Positions 51,846 through 63,549 of a stretch of DNA of 64,000 bases are shown here, piece by piece. Below the pieces are notes generated by a model. The model made no database searches. It saw nothing but the letters and a program-made list of their open reading frames with translations, and was not told where the DNA came from. The stretch comes from an uncultured Desulfovibrionaceae bacterium (GTDB lineage Bacteria; Desulfobacterota; Desulfovibrionia; Desulfovibrionales; Desulfovibrionaceae): the NCBI GenBank assembly GCA_949299515.1, contig CASGAP010000001.1, forward strand, positions 124,001-188,000, given 5' to 3'. How positions within the stretch are numbered: position 1 is the first letter of the stretch; each line of letters opens with the position of its first letter. The translations under genes were made by a program, and so were the position numbers.

Positions 51846-52139
51846 ATGACCAAAGAAGAACGCAGGGAACTTGGCAGACTGCTTATGCAGGAAGAAGAAC
51901 TGGGCATAAGCGAAAAGGTTCAGGCGCTCGGCAGTGCCGTGCTTGCGGAAGTGTTCCGTTTGGAACAGGCGGGAGAATGCGGCGAAGCCAAGGCTTTTGA
52001 AGCGTTTTTGCCCCTTGACGAAGATTTCCTTGCTTCGCTGGCGCCGCTTATTGGGCAGGAAGAGTTTGACAGGACAATAAACCTGTACAGAGAAGAAAAG
52101 CGCAGGGCCCGTCTGCACTATCTCGGCGGTGCGGGCTGA
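51846..52139 (+). CDS. Unknown small acidic protein (97 aa)
   Basis: 97 residues, mostly alpha-helical by pattern (KEERRELGRLLMQEEELGIS, LAPLIGQEEFDRTINLY). No cysteine pairs, signal or membrane segment, apart from one Cys in AGECGEAKA. No family recognised. GAGGAAAGGC precedes ATG, a good site. It follows the TPR protein by 76 bp and precedes the tatA promoter. Confidence 0.72.
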   Translation: MTKEERRELGRLLMQEEELGISEKVQALGSAVLAEVFRLEQAGECGEAKAFEAFLPLDEDFLASLAPLIGQEEFDRTINLYREEKRRARLHYLGGAG

Positions 52140-52161
52140 TTTTTTTATGTGACTTGATTAC

Positions 52162-52190
52162 TTGACCAAAGCTTGATTGACGGGTATATA
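52162..52190 (+). promoter_or_regulatory. Promoter of tatA
   Basis: TTGACC at 52162-52167, 17-base spacer and TATATA at 52185-52190, about 29 bases before the ATG. Confidence 0.75.
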
Positions 52191-52218
52191 TAAGGTAACG
52201 TGAAGGACGGAGGTAAGT

Positions 52219-52416
52219 ATGTTTGGAATTGGTATGCAGGAACTGCTGATTATTTTGGTGCTGGTTCTTGTTATTTTCGGGGCTAAGCGTCTTCCGGAAA
52301 TCGGAAGCGGCCTTGGCAAGGCTATACGGAATTTTAAACAGGGTGCGACCCAGCCTGACGAAATAGACATTACGCCGAATAAAAACGACGACAAAAACGA
52401 AAAGAAAGAAGGCTAA
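52219..52416 (+). CDS. tatA: Sec-independent translocase subunit TatA
   Basis: 65 residues. One N-terminal helix ([20 protein letters not shown]), the FG[19 protein letters not shown] hinge and amphipathic helix, then a charged tail. This is the TatA/E pattern; TatB would be longer. TatA forms the pore that exports folded, cofactor-containing proteins such as periplasmic hydrogenases. CGGAGGTAAGT precedes ATG. tatB and tatC are not adjacent. The ACT protein begins 2 bp after the stop. Confidence 0.94.
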   Translation: MFGIGMQELLIILVLVLVIFGAKRLPEIGSGLGKAIRNFKQGATQPDEIDITPNKNDDKNEKKEG

Positions 52417-52418
52417 AT

Positions 52419-52853
52419 ATGATAGTTGAACAGATTTCTATTTTTCTTGAAAATAAAGCCGGCCGCCTGATGGAAGTTACCAAAACCCTTTCCGACGCAC
52501 ATATCAATATCCGTGCCTTATCTTTGGCAGACACGTCCGATTTCGGCATTTTGCGCCTTATTGTGGACGATACCGCCAAAGCTCAGAGCGTGCTGAAAGA
52601 AAAAGGCTTTACTGTCGGCAAAACAGGCGTGGTTGCCGTTGAAGTGGGCGATAACCCCGGCGGTCTGCAGGCTATTTTGGAAGTTTTGGACAAAGCCGGC
52701 GTAAATGTGGAATATATGTATGCGTTTGTACAGAAAAACAGCGAAAACGCCACACTTATTTTCCGCCTCGACAGAACGGAATACGCGCTTGAAGAACTGA
52801 AAAAGCACAATATCAAGGTTCTTCCGGTTTCCAAGGTTTGCGGCACTCATTAG
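52419..52853 (+). CDS. Tandem ACT domain protein
   Basis: 144 residues made of two ACT domains: residues 1-68 ([20 protein letters not shown]) and 70-142 ([20 protein letters not shown]). No catalytic domain. Such proteins bind amino acids, often branched-chain, and are common next to phenylacetate-CoA ligase genes, though none is here. AGAAGGCTAAT precedes ATG. Transcribed with tatA and ended by a perfect terminator. Confidence 0.9.
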   Translation: MIVEQISIFLENKAGRLMEVTKTLSDAHINIRALSLADTSDFGILRLIVDDTAKAQSVLKEKGFTVGKTGVVAVEVGDNPGGLQAILEVLDKAGVNVEYMYAFVQKNSENATLIFRLDRTEYALEELKKHNIKVLPVSKVCGTH

Positions 52854-52862
52854 AACTTAACG

Positions 52863-52891
52863 AAAGCAATGCATAATGCATTGCTTTTTTT
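52863..52891 (+). terminator. Terminator of tatA-ACT transcript
   Basis: GCAATGCA at 52866-52873 pairs with TGCATTGC at 52877-52884 around a three-base loop, extended by A/T pairs, then T residues. Confidence 0.92.
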
Positions 52892-52936
52892 ATATTTTAA
52901 AGGGAAGCCCGTCTTTTGCCGCGGGCAGAAATACAC

Positions 52937-54499
52937 ATGGTTAGACTTACTGATTCAAAGGTTGTCGGGGTTATAGACCTTGGAAGCAATTCCGTGCGCA
53001 TGAACATCGTACAGATAAATCCTGACGGTTCCACTGATCTTTTGACGCAGGAACGGGAAATGGTGCAGCTCGGACAGGGCGCATTTTTGGATAACGAACT
53101 CAAGCAGGACGCCATGCAGCGGACAGCGGACGTGTTAAAAATGTTCGCCGATATCTGCAAAGAATATAATACCGACGAATGTCTTGCCGTTGCCACTTCT
53201 GCCGTGCGCGACGCCAAAAACGGCAGGGATTTTCTGAACCGCCTGACCGAACAGACAGGCATAAGTTTTTATTCCATTTCGGGCGTGGAAGAGGCAAGGC
53301 TGATTTATAAAGGCGTATCGCAGGATTTTCCCGTGTCCGATACCCTGCGTTTTTATCTTGATGTCGGCGGCGGCAGTACGGAGTTTATTGTCGGGGATTC
53401 CTATATGCACAGGGAGCTCGATTCTGTCAAAATCGGCTGCGTGCGCATGGCAAATATGTTTATGCAGGATAAGCACGGAACCGTTTCCGAACAGGAATAC
53501 CGGCAAATGCAGAACTATGTCCGTCTTGAGGCCAGCCATACCTTGGGACGTATGTCTTCTTATGTTTTGGAGCAAATGGTTGTCAGCTCCGGCACCGTGC
53601 AGTGTCTGCTGAATTTTGCGCGCGGTTTTGAGGAAGAACATCTCATAGAAGAAAATTTTCTTTCTTATAAAAGTCTGTGCAAAGTTGTGCGCCTGCTGTG
53701 TTCCAAAACCGAAGAAGAGCGCAGAAATATATCCGGAATGCACCCCAAGCGCGCAAATATCATTATTCCCGGGGCCGCCATTTTGCAGACCGTTATGGAA
53801 GAGCTGGGCTTCAGCGGCTGTTATGTAAGCTCCTGCGGCCTGCGCGAGGGCATTCTGCGGGATTATCTGGAAAAAAATTTTCCTCACGCCAAAGTGCAGA
53901 ACAATACTTTTATTCAGGAGCGCAGTGTTTTTAAACTGGCAAAGGCCTGCAAGTTTGAGGAACAGCACGCAAAACACATTGCTTTTCTTACCCTGCGCCT
54001 TTTTGATAATGCCAAGCTGTTGGGAATTCACGATTTCAGCGAAAAAGACAGGCATATGCTCTATTATGCCGGCATACTGCATGATATCGGCATTATAATA
54101 GCCTTTACCGGTCACGACGAGCACGGCTATTACATCGTAAAAAATTATGCCGGCCTGCTGGGCTTTACCGAAGAACGGCAGACGGAACTGGCTCTTTTGG
54201 TAGGTTCGCACCGTATGAAAGAAAATTCCCTGCTGAACGCGAACAGCGATATCTGCCAGCACAGGAAAAAAGAACTGGCTTTGCTTTCCTGTTTTCTGAA
54301 GCTGGCGGAATCCTTGGACCGCAGCCATGACCAATATGTGGAAGACGCATATTTTGAATATGACGGCGATGAGCTCAACCTGTGCGTGATAAGCGCTGTG
54401 CCGGAATGCGTGGAGCAGGGTAAGCTGGCAGAAGGAATTCCCGTTCTGCGCTCTGTTTTGCCGCAGTTCAATGCTATTATTTGGAAATCGAATAAATAA
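52937..54499 (+). CDS. Ppx/GppA-family phosphatase with HD-like C-terminal domain
   Basis: 520 residues from ATG 52937. A TTG at 52916 seven codons earlier has a better ribosome site (AGGGAAG, 8 bases) and may be the true start. The N-terminal ASKHA fold reads VIDLGSNSVRMNIVQI and LDVGGGSTEFIVGD, the phosphate-binding loops. The C-terminal half carries HDIGIIIAFTGHDEHGYYIV, an HD-type region found in long exopolyphosphatases. It acts on polyphosphate or pppGpp; which one is not decidable. Single gene with own terminator. Confidence 0.9.
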   Translation: MVRLTDSKVVGVIDLGSNSVRMNIVQINPDGSTDLLTQEREMVQLGQGAFLDNELKQDAMQRTADVLKMFADICKEYNTDECLAVATSAVRDAKNGRDFLNRLTEQTGISFYSISGVEEARLIYKGVSQDFPVSDTLRFYLDVGGGSTEFIVGDSYMHRELDSVKIGCVRMANMFMQDKHGTVSEQEYRQMQNYVRLEASHTLGRMSSYVLEQMVVSSGTVQCLLNFARGFEEEHLIEENFLSYKSLCKVVRLLCSKTEEERRNISGMHPKRANIIIPGAAILQTVMEELGFSGCYVSSCGLREGILRDYLEKNFPHAKVQNNTFIQERSVFKLAKACKFEEQHAKHIAFLTLRLFDNAKLLGIHDFSEKDRHMLYYAGILHDIGIIIAFTGHDEHGYYIVKNYAGLLGFTEERQTELALLVGSHRMKENSLLNANSDICQHRKKELALLSCFLKLAESLDRSHDQYVEDAYFEYDGDELNLCVISAVPECVEQGKLAEGIPVLRSVLPQFNAIIWKSNK

Positions 54500-54522
54500 C
54501 GAAACAGTAAAAATTATGCGGA

Positions 54523-54550
54523 AGCTGTCTTAAAAGGACAGCTTTTTTTT
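54523..54550 (+). terminator. Terminator of the Ppx/GppA gene
   Basis: AGCTGTC at 54523-54529 pairs with GACAGCT at 54537-54543, then eight T residues. Confidence 0.9.
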
Positions 54551-54575
54551 GTCGAAATTAATTTTTTTATAAAAT

Positions 54576-54608
54576 GATATTGACATTCATTTTCAATTAA
54601 GTAAGTAT
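54576..54608 (+). promoter_or_regulatory. Fur box overlapping the promoter of the flavodoxin operon
   Basis: The 19 bases at 54576-54594 match the Fur consensus GATAATGATAATCATTATC at 15 positions. They cover a TTGACA -35 element (54580-54585), so Fur bound there would block RNA polymerase. The -10 is near 54603. Confidence 0.8.
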
Positions 54609-54666
54609 AGGCTTAACGAAACGGTGCAACAGCAAAAAGTGAAATTTTAACCCAAACGGAGTCATT

Positions 54667-55062
54667 ATGAGTTCAGCGGTTTACAGCGTGGATTATCGCC
54701 ACAGCAACGGCAATATGCATATAGGCGTAAGCGGTGAATTTACTGCGGGTGCCGCCGAAGCGGTACTGGATATCCTGCAGAAGGCATATACGGGCAGCGG
54801 CCGCATTTTTATTGATACGCTTAATATTAACAGTGTGGCGGAAAGCGGTGCGGAATATTTTAAACAAGCTTTTGTCAAAGTTAATCTGCCTGCCGCCAAT
54901 TTGTTTTTCAAAGGAGAAAAAGGCAGAAGCATAGGCCCGAACGGCTCAAAACTGATTATTTTGAAAGCAAAGGAAAAAAAACAGTGCTGCGGTAAGTGTA
55001 AAAACTGTTCCTGCAAAAATCATCATACTCATCACAATCATCATTCCCATGAAGGAGAATAA
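54667..55062 (+). CDS. Fur-controlled protein with STAS-like domain and Cys/His-rich tail
   Basis: 131 residues. Residues 5-100 show beta-alpha alternation like a STAS domain (GEFTAGAAEAVLDILQKAYT, IFIDTLNINSVAESGAEYFK). The tail reads CCGKCKNCSCKNHHTHHNHH, a dense metal-ligand cluster with five Cys and seven His. Fur control plus the tail suggest an iron or other metal role under iron limitation; that is inference. GGAGTCATT precedes ATG. flavodoxin starts one base after its stop. I recognise no named family for the whole protein. Confidence 0.82.
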   Translation: MSSAVYSVDYRHSNGNMHIGVSGEFTAGAAEAVLDILQKAYTGSGRIFIDTLNINSVAESGAEYFKQAFVKVNLPAANLFFKGEKGRSIGPNGSKLIILKAKEKKQCCGKCKNCSCKNHHTHHNHHSHEGE

Positions 55063-55063
55063 T

Positions 55064-55510
55064 ATGGCAAACGTACGAATTGTTTACGGTTCCGAAACAG
55101 GCAATACCGAATCCATTGCGGAAGAAATTGCCCGTATTTTGAGCGAAAAGGGGCACAGCGTACAATGCGAAAGCGCTGCCGATGCTGATCCCAAAAATTT
55201 GGCCGAAGGCTATGACCTTGTACTTCTCGGTACGTCTGTTTGGGGTACGGATACCATAGATTTGCAAAGTGATTTTGAAAGCTTTGCCGAAGATTTTTCC
55301 GTTATGGGCCTTGAAGGGGTAAAATGCGCGGCATTTGCCTCAGGCGATACCTCATTCCAATATTTCTGCGGCGGCGTTGATTATATTGAAGAACATCTGC
55401 AGGGTGCAAATGCCGTGCTCGTAGCGGAAGGTCTGCGCATTGAAGGCGATGCTTCCGGAAGCAAAGCCGAAATAGCCGAATGGACAGAGCGGTTGGCGCA
55501 AAGCCTGTAA
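55064..55510 (+). CDS. Flavodoxin
   Basis: 148 residues, the standard short-chain length. The FMN phosphate loop is VYGSETGNTESIAEEI at residues 7-22, and the flavin-flanking loops are GTSVWGTDTIDLQ (Trp) and FASGDTSFQYFCGGVD (Tyr). Flavodoxin replaces ferredoxin when iron is scarce, and the upstream Fur box fits this. AAGGAGAATA precedes ATG 55064. It shares the transcript with the Cys/His-rich protein. Confidence 0.96.
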   Translation: MANVRIVYGSETGNTESIAEEIARILSEKGHSVQCESAADADPKNLAEGYDLVLLGTSVWGTDTIDLQSDFESFAEDFSVMGLEGVKCAAFASGDTSFQYFCGGVDYIEEHLQGANAVLVAEGLRIEGDASGSKAEIAEWTERLAQSL

Positions 55511-55643
55511 ACAGGGATACCATGAAAATCCAGTGCCGCGTGTATAAAGGAAAAAATACGGTAAACGGAAAAGTCAGACCGTACTGCATGGTTTATCTTG
55601 TCATTGTCCACAGTGTAACGTAACATTCATTGTAAAGTCCTCC

Positions 55644-55676
55644 ACAAAAAACGGGCCGTTCGGCCCGTTTTTTGTG
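55644..55676 (+). terminator. Bidirectional terminator between flavodoxin and the permease
   Basis: AAAAAACGGGCCG at 55646-55658 pairs exactly with CGGCCCGTTTTTT at 55661-55673. It serves both convergent genes. Confidence 0.94.
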
Positions 55677-55698
55677 TATCGGCAGGGAAAATTTCCCG

Positions 55699-56889
55699 TT
55701 ATAGGGTATAGTGCAGGTACATCATGACGGCAAGACTGCCCAAAACCGTAATCAGAAAACGGGCGAACTGCATGGACAGCACAATGGTCAAAGCGGCTTT
55801 TACGGGAAAAATTCCCAGTGCTGTGGGCAGGTTGCGGCGCATGGTGCGTATGGGGTTGCCTACGGCGCTGGCTACCAGCATGGCCAGCAGTATTTGGGCA
55901 TGGCTGATCAAGTTTTCCGCCAGAAAATGGGCAGATACGCCTGCGGACTGGATAAGCCCCCCGATTTGCGCGATTACTATGGCAATAAGTTCGGCAGGGA
56001 AAAATTTTGCAACCTGACGCGGTACGGCCTCTTCCCAAAAATCCAGCAGACCGGATTTGATAAGCCATTCCGTGCCGAGCATGAGCGGTATGGTGATATA
56101 GCCCATGCGGAACAAAATGGCCAGGCTGCGCAGTGTACCGATTTTCAGGGCGCTTTTCCAGGGCTTCGGTTCTTTGTGTTCCAAGGTGAGAGCGGAAAAA
56201 TCCCGTTCCTGTTCTTTGCTTTTGTGCCGGTGAACGATAAAGACGCCGCATACAAGCAAAAGCCCTCCCAAAAGCTGAACCGCAAAAAAGCCGATGCCCG
56301 CTATGCCGATAAGGGCTATCACCGGATACATGACGCGCACGGAATGGGAAAAATGCGCCAGATAGCTGTTGGCCATGCCGCCGGTTATAAGGGCAGACAT
56401 GGGAATTTCGCCTTTTTTATGACTGGCAATGAGCATACTGTTCGCGCCGACGGAAGAATACAGCGCTATGGGCATGGCCAGGCCGACAATTTCGGGCAGG
56501 CGTGCTTTTTGCGTAATGCGCACAAGTCCTTTTCCGAAATAACGATACCAGCAGCGCGCTTCCATCAGTGCGCCGATGAAAGACGCTATGCCGACCATGA
56601 GAAAAAGACGGGCTATGGGCTTGGCTTTGGCCAAAAGTTTTTCTGCGGAAGATTTGCCTGTTTCGGAAGCTTTCATGCGCATTTTTTGCGGAGCGTTCTG
56701 CTCAACATAGTTTTTTGCCGTTTCAAGCTGAATCTGTTCTTCGGCTGTGTTTATTGTGCTTGAATGTACGGCAAAATCTTTGTGCGGCATATTCAGGGTA
56801 AGAAATGCGGCGAAACAAAGCGCAGCCGCCAAAAGCATACAGCGCAGCGGAGACTGCCAGGGGTATTGCTTGGTCTTTTTTTTAGGCAT
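55699..56889 (-). CDS. Membrane permease with nucleoside-recognition-like domain, B12-riboswitch operon
   Basis: 396 residues. The first helix (LRCMLLAAALCFAAFLTLNM) is followed by a 60-residue soluble loop and then eight or nine helices. MPIALYSSVGANSMLIASHK and GLIQSAGVSAHFLAENLI resemble the nucleoside recognition (Gate) family. It follows cbiK, which is under a cobalamin riboswitch, so it probably moves cobalt or a corrinoid-related compound; that is inference. I use ATG 56889; a TTG at 56916 is possible. No Shine-Dalgarno is seen, and a hairpin separates it from cbiK. Confidence 0.78.
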   Translation of the reverse strand: MPKKKTKQYPWQSPLRCMLLAAALCFAAFLTLNMPHKDFAVHSSTINTAEEQIQLETAKNYVEQNAPQKMRMKASETGKSSAEKLLAKAKPIARLFLMVGIASFIGALMEARCWYRYFGKGLVRITQKARLPEIVGLAMPIALYSSVGANSMLIASHKKGEIPMSALITGGMANSYLAHFSHSVRVMYPVIALIGIAGIGFFAVQLLGGLLLVCGVFIVHRHKSKEQERDFSALTLEHKEPKPWKSALKIGTLRSLAILFRMGYITIPLMLGTEWLIKSGLLDFWEEAVPRQVAKFFPAELIAIVIAQIGGLIQSAGVSAHFLAENLISHAQILLAMLVASAVGNPIRTMRRNLPTALGIFPVKAALTIVLSMQFARFLITVLGSLAVMMYLHYTL

Positions 56890-56891
56890 GG

Positions 56892-56929
56892 TAAAAAGAA
56901 AGATAACGCCAAACAATGTTTGGCGTTAT
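56892..56929 (-). terminator. Perfect palindrome with T-rich tail between cbiK and the permease
   Basis: ATAACGCCAAACA at 56903-56915 is complementary to 56917-56929. On the minus strand it is followed by CTTTCTTTTT and then the permease ATG. Acts as a partial terminator or a processing site. Confidence 0.65.
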
Positions 56930-56933
56930 GGAG

Positions 56934-57821
56934 TTAATTTTTGCTGAGTATGGTGCCGTCTTTGATATTGTCATGACTGTTTGCGGTGTGCTCAAGGAAA
57001 ATCTGCTGTATGCCCGGAACGGAGCCCAAGCCGTCAAGTATGGCGTGTACTTTGTATCCGTTTTTTTCCAGCACGGTTTTCCATGCATCGTCCTCACGGC
57101 CAGCCATATCGTTCTTGGCATGGTCGCCGGCAACGATCATAAACGGCATAAGCCAAACGGTTTCGGCGCCGCTTTTTTGTACTTGGGCAAGAACACCGTC
57201 AAAGGCAAGCGCGCCTTCCACGCTTGCAAGCCATACCATATTGTCCGCTTCGCGGAACCCATGGGCTGCCGCCAAAAGGGTTAAATCTCCGGTGCCGCGG
57301 TCATTGCCGTGCCCCATGAGGATAACGGCGTCTTCTGCTTTGCGTTCTTTAGGCAGGGCCGAAAAAACTGCCTGTATGGTTTTGTCAAGATCTTCCTTGG
57401 AAGATAAAAGCGGGTGTCCCATGATTACGCTGTCGAAGTTTTTGCCGTTAATTTCCATATAACGGCTGATCAAGCGGCAGATTTTCATATATTCTTCCGC
57501 AGGAGCCACGTGCAGGGACTGGATTTTCACATCTTTATAACCGTTGTTTTTGGCATAATCCAAAGCCTCGGTTATGGAATAAACCGTTTGTTTGTCTTTG
57601 TTCAGTTTGGCGCGGATAATGTTGGAGGAAAATGCCCAGATAACAGTATCCCCCTGTTTTTCGTAGGCGGATTTAATGGCGTTGAGCGATTTTTGGGCTT
57701 CGCCGTCAGATGTGCCGAAAGCCGCCAAAATGGTCAGCTCTTTGGCAAAAAGTGTCTGCGGAGAAAAGAAAAGACCGCAGAATGCAAGCAATATGCCTGC
57801 AGCAAAAAGAAAACGTTTCAT
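56934..57821 (-). CDS. cbiK: Periplasmic sirohydrochlorin cobaltochelatase CbiK
   Basis: 295 residues from ATG 57821 (CAAGGAGTTTATC upstream). Residues 1-26 are a signal peptide (LAFCGLFFSPQTLFA), as in the periplasmic CbiK of Desulfovibrio. Metal-site histidines stand in ILMGHGNDRGTGDL and VAGDHAKNDMAG. SLHVAPAEEY carries the extra His that binds heme in the Desulfovibrio enzyme. It inserts cobalt (or iron) into sirohydrochlorin; the periplasmic form may serve metal uptake or haem storage. Regulated by the cobalamin riboswitch just upstream. Confidence 0.93.
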   Translation of the reverse strand: MKRFLFAAGILLAFCGLFFSPQTLFAKELTILAAFGTSDGEAQKSLNAIKSAYEKQGDTVIWAFSSNIIRAKLNKDKQTVYSITEALDYAKNNGYKDVKIQSLHVAPAEEYMKICRLISRYMEINGKNFDSVIMGHPLLSSKEDLDKTIQAVFSALPKERKAEDAVILMGHGNDRGTGDLTLLAAAHGFREADNMVWLASVEGALAFDGVLAQVQKSGAETVWLMPFMIVAGDHAKNDMAGREDDAWKTVLEKNGYKVHAILDGLGSVPGIQQIFLEHTANSHDNIKDGTILSKN

Positions 57822-57861
57822 GATAAACTCCTTGTTCAGAAACCGTGAACGAAATTGAGTA

Positions 57862-58010
57862 CACATACAGGCTGGTTTTCCGGCTCAAGGATCATTCCGC
57901 TTTATGCCTTCCCGTTTGCACAGTGGCTTGTTATAAAGCGGTCCCCTTTCACGGCTACGGTCTAGCGTTGTTAACTTCCCATTTACCTGCAAAAGCAGAA
58001 CCTGCAAGAT
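57862..58010 (-). promoter_or_regulatory. Cobalamin (B12) riboswitch
   Basis: On the minus strand the B12 box core GCCACTG (57921-57927) is followed by GGGAAGGC (57906-57913), then GAGCCGGAAAACCAGCC and the closing CCTGTATG. The 5' side has CTTGCAGG (58001-58008), which pairs with the 3' end. Position 41 bases before cbiK indicates repression of cbiK and probably the permease when B12 is plentiful. Confidence 0.9.
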
Positions 58011-58066
58011 AGGATAATTGTATCGGGTTTTGTTTTCTTGTCAAGGAGATGAGTTGAGATTTTGGC

Positions 58067-58936
58067 TTATGTGCTGCTGGCAGAGTTGTTTTTGCTGCCA
58101 GTAACTATTTGTTCAGAAACAAATTCCCAAGGGAAATTGAGCATGGTTTTTGTGTGGCCTTTTTTGGTTTCTAAATATTTTAAAACACCGTTTAGGTCAC
58201 GGGACAGATTGTGTTCCGAAACTTCGTTGTTTGCATTTGGCGTAGTTTCACGTATATTTCCGAAGCGTCGGAATGTCATGCCGTTCTTGGTAATATATCT
58301 TCGAAAATAAATGTCATCGCCGTAAGTACCAACGATATCTTCGTCATAACCGTTGAAGTTTAGAAAAGTAGATTTTAATACTGCAAAGATATTAGGATAA
58401 CAAAGAGAATGTTTCGCCCTTTCATAACCATTTTGGGTTAAAACTTGTCTGTTGAAAATTATCATTTCATTGGGATAGATTTTCCCGTAAATCAGACTTT
58501 CAAGTGTTTTTTCTTCGATAATTATATCCAAATCGCAAAAAACAAGTTTTTTGCATCGGGAATAGCAAGCTCCGAGGTTTCTTGCCCCGCAGGCGTTCCA
58601 TGCTTTGTCTTCTAAAATGCGCAGGAGAGTGATATTGAGATTGTAAGTGTTTTCTTGAATAAAGAGCGGAGTGGGAGAACCGTCATCAATTAGGATAAGC
58701 TCAAATTGTTTTTTTAACGAGTCGTGAAAATTGTTATAAACGGAAAGCATATTATGCAGAGGGCTGAAATCCCCTTTGTTAATGTAGATACCGTAAATCA
58801 GTGATAATTTGGGTTCGTTTAAAAAAGAGTCCGTGTCTAGGGTAAGCGTTTCGGGAAGGCGCTTGTAAGTAACTGTTCCTTCGCTTAATTTGTCCATGAC
58901 TGTTTTCTTTCGTAAAAATTTAGGAACCAAATTCAT
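58067..58936 (-). CDS. Glycosyltransferase family 2
   Basis: 289 residues. ELILIDDGSPTPL at about 80 and LVFCDLDIIIEEK at about 133 are the nucleotide-binding and DxD regions of GT-A transferases. GTYGDDIYFRRYI is the later acidic loop. Likely substrate is a sugar nucleotide, with glycan or LPS acceptor. The DNA is clearly richer in A and T than the neighbours, suggesting acquisition by transfer. AGAGGAAAACAT precedes ATG. It lies between rpoC and the B12 riboswitch, with no related gene nearby. Confidence 0.85.
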   Translation of the reverse strand: MNLVPKFLRKKTVMDKLSEGTVTYKRLPETLTLDTDSFLNEPKLSLIYGIYINKGDFSPLHNMLSVYNNFHDSLKKQFELILIDDGSPTPLFIQENTYNLNITLLRILEDKAWNACGARNLGACYSRCKKLVFCDLDIIIEEKTLESLIYGKIYPNEMIIFNRQVLTQNGYERAKHSLCYPNIFAVLKSTFLNFNGYDEDIVGTYGDDIYFRRYITKNGMTFRRFGNIRETTPNANNEVSEHNLSRDLNGVLKYLETKKGHTKTMLNFPWEFVSEQIVTGSKNNSASST

Positions 58937-58982
58937 ATGTTTTCCTCTATTAATAACAGTTATTTTATAATAACACCATTCT

Positions 58983-59004
58983 TAAATTCTGTAAACAGAA
59001 TTTA
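58983..59004. repeat. Palindrome upstream of the family 2 glycosyltransferase
   Basis: TAAATTCTGT at 58983-58992 is exactly complementary to ACAGAATTTA at 58995-59004. About 47 bases before the start codon, in promoter position. Possible operator. Confidence 0.45.
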
Positions 59005-59210
59005 TTATGCTGCTGTTTTCTGCATAAAATTAAAATAGTGCGTTATGCGCAGCAATTAAAAAAGAGGATAATCTCTTTTGATAAAATCATTTTTAAAGCG
59101 TTAGGAGATAATAGGGGCGAAACAGATTGATAAAATAGAAAAAAATATTTGGCGGAACATAGAAAACTGTTCGGTGGCAGACAGTTAAAATAAAAAGTTT
59201 TGTAAGGGGT

Positions 59211-59245
59211 GCAGGGGACAAACTTTTTCAAAAGTTTTCCCCTGC
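59211..59245. repeat. REP-like palindrome downstream of rpoC
   Basis: GCAGGGGA pairs with TCCCCTGC, and inside ACTTTT pairs with AAAAGT. Preceded by AAAAGTTTTGTAAGGGGT. Such AAGTTT/CCCC palindromes recur between genes in Desulfovibrio-type genomes as far as I recall; only one is in this window. Confidence 0.55.
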
Positions 59246-59253
59246 AAAAATAT

Positions 59254-59279
59254 AAAAAAAGGAGCGGTTTTGCCGCTCC
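59254..59279 (-). terminator. Terminator of rpoBC
   Basis: GGAGCGG/CCGCTCC stem (59261-59267 with 59273-59279) and seven T residues on the minus strand, eight bases after the rpoC stop. Confidence 0.92.
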
Positions 59280-59286
59280 TTTTTGT

Positions 59287-63465
<4,179 letters not shown>

Positions 63466-63490
63466 TTTTTTCTCCCTTTTACAGGGTTAT

Positions 63491-63512
63491 GGCGGGGGGA
63501 AAATCCCCCGCC
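63491..63512 (-). promoter_or_regulatory. rpoB-rpoC intergenic hairpin
   Basis: GGCGGGGG at 63491-63498 pairs with CCCCCGCC at 63505-63512 with a six-base loop. No T-run, so RNA processing or stability is more likely than termination. Confidence 0.6.
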
Positions 63513-63549
63513 TGATATATGCAATCGCTAAGGATAGCGTACCAATATC

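Noticed and set aside
55522-55620. 32-codon ORF after flavodoxin with a weak ribosome site
   Set aside because: No recognisable features and it runs into the terminator; coding cannot be supported.
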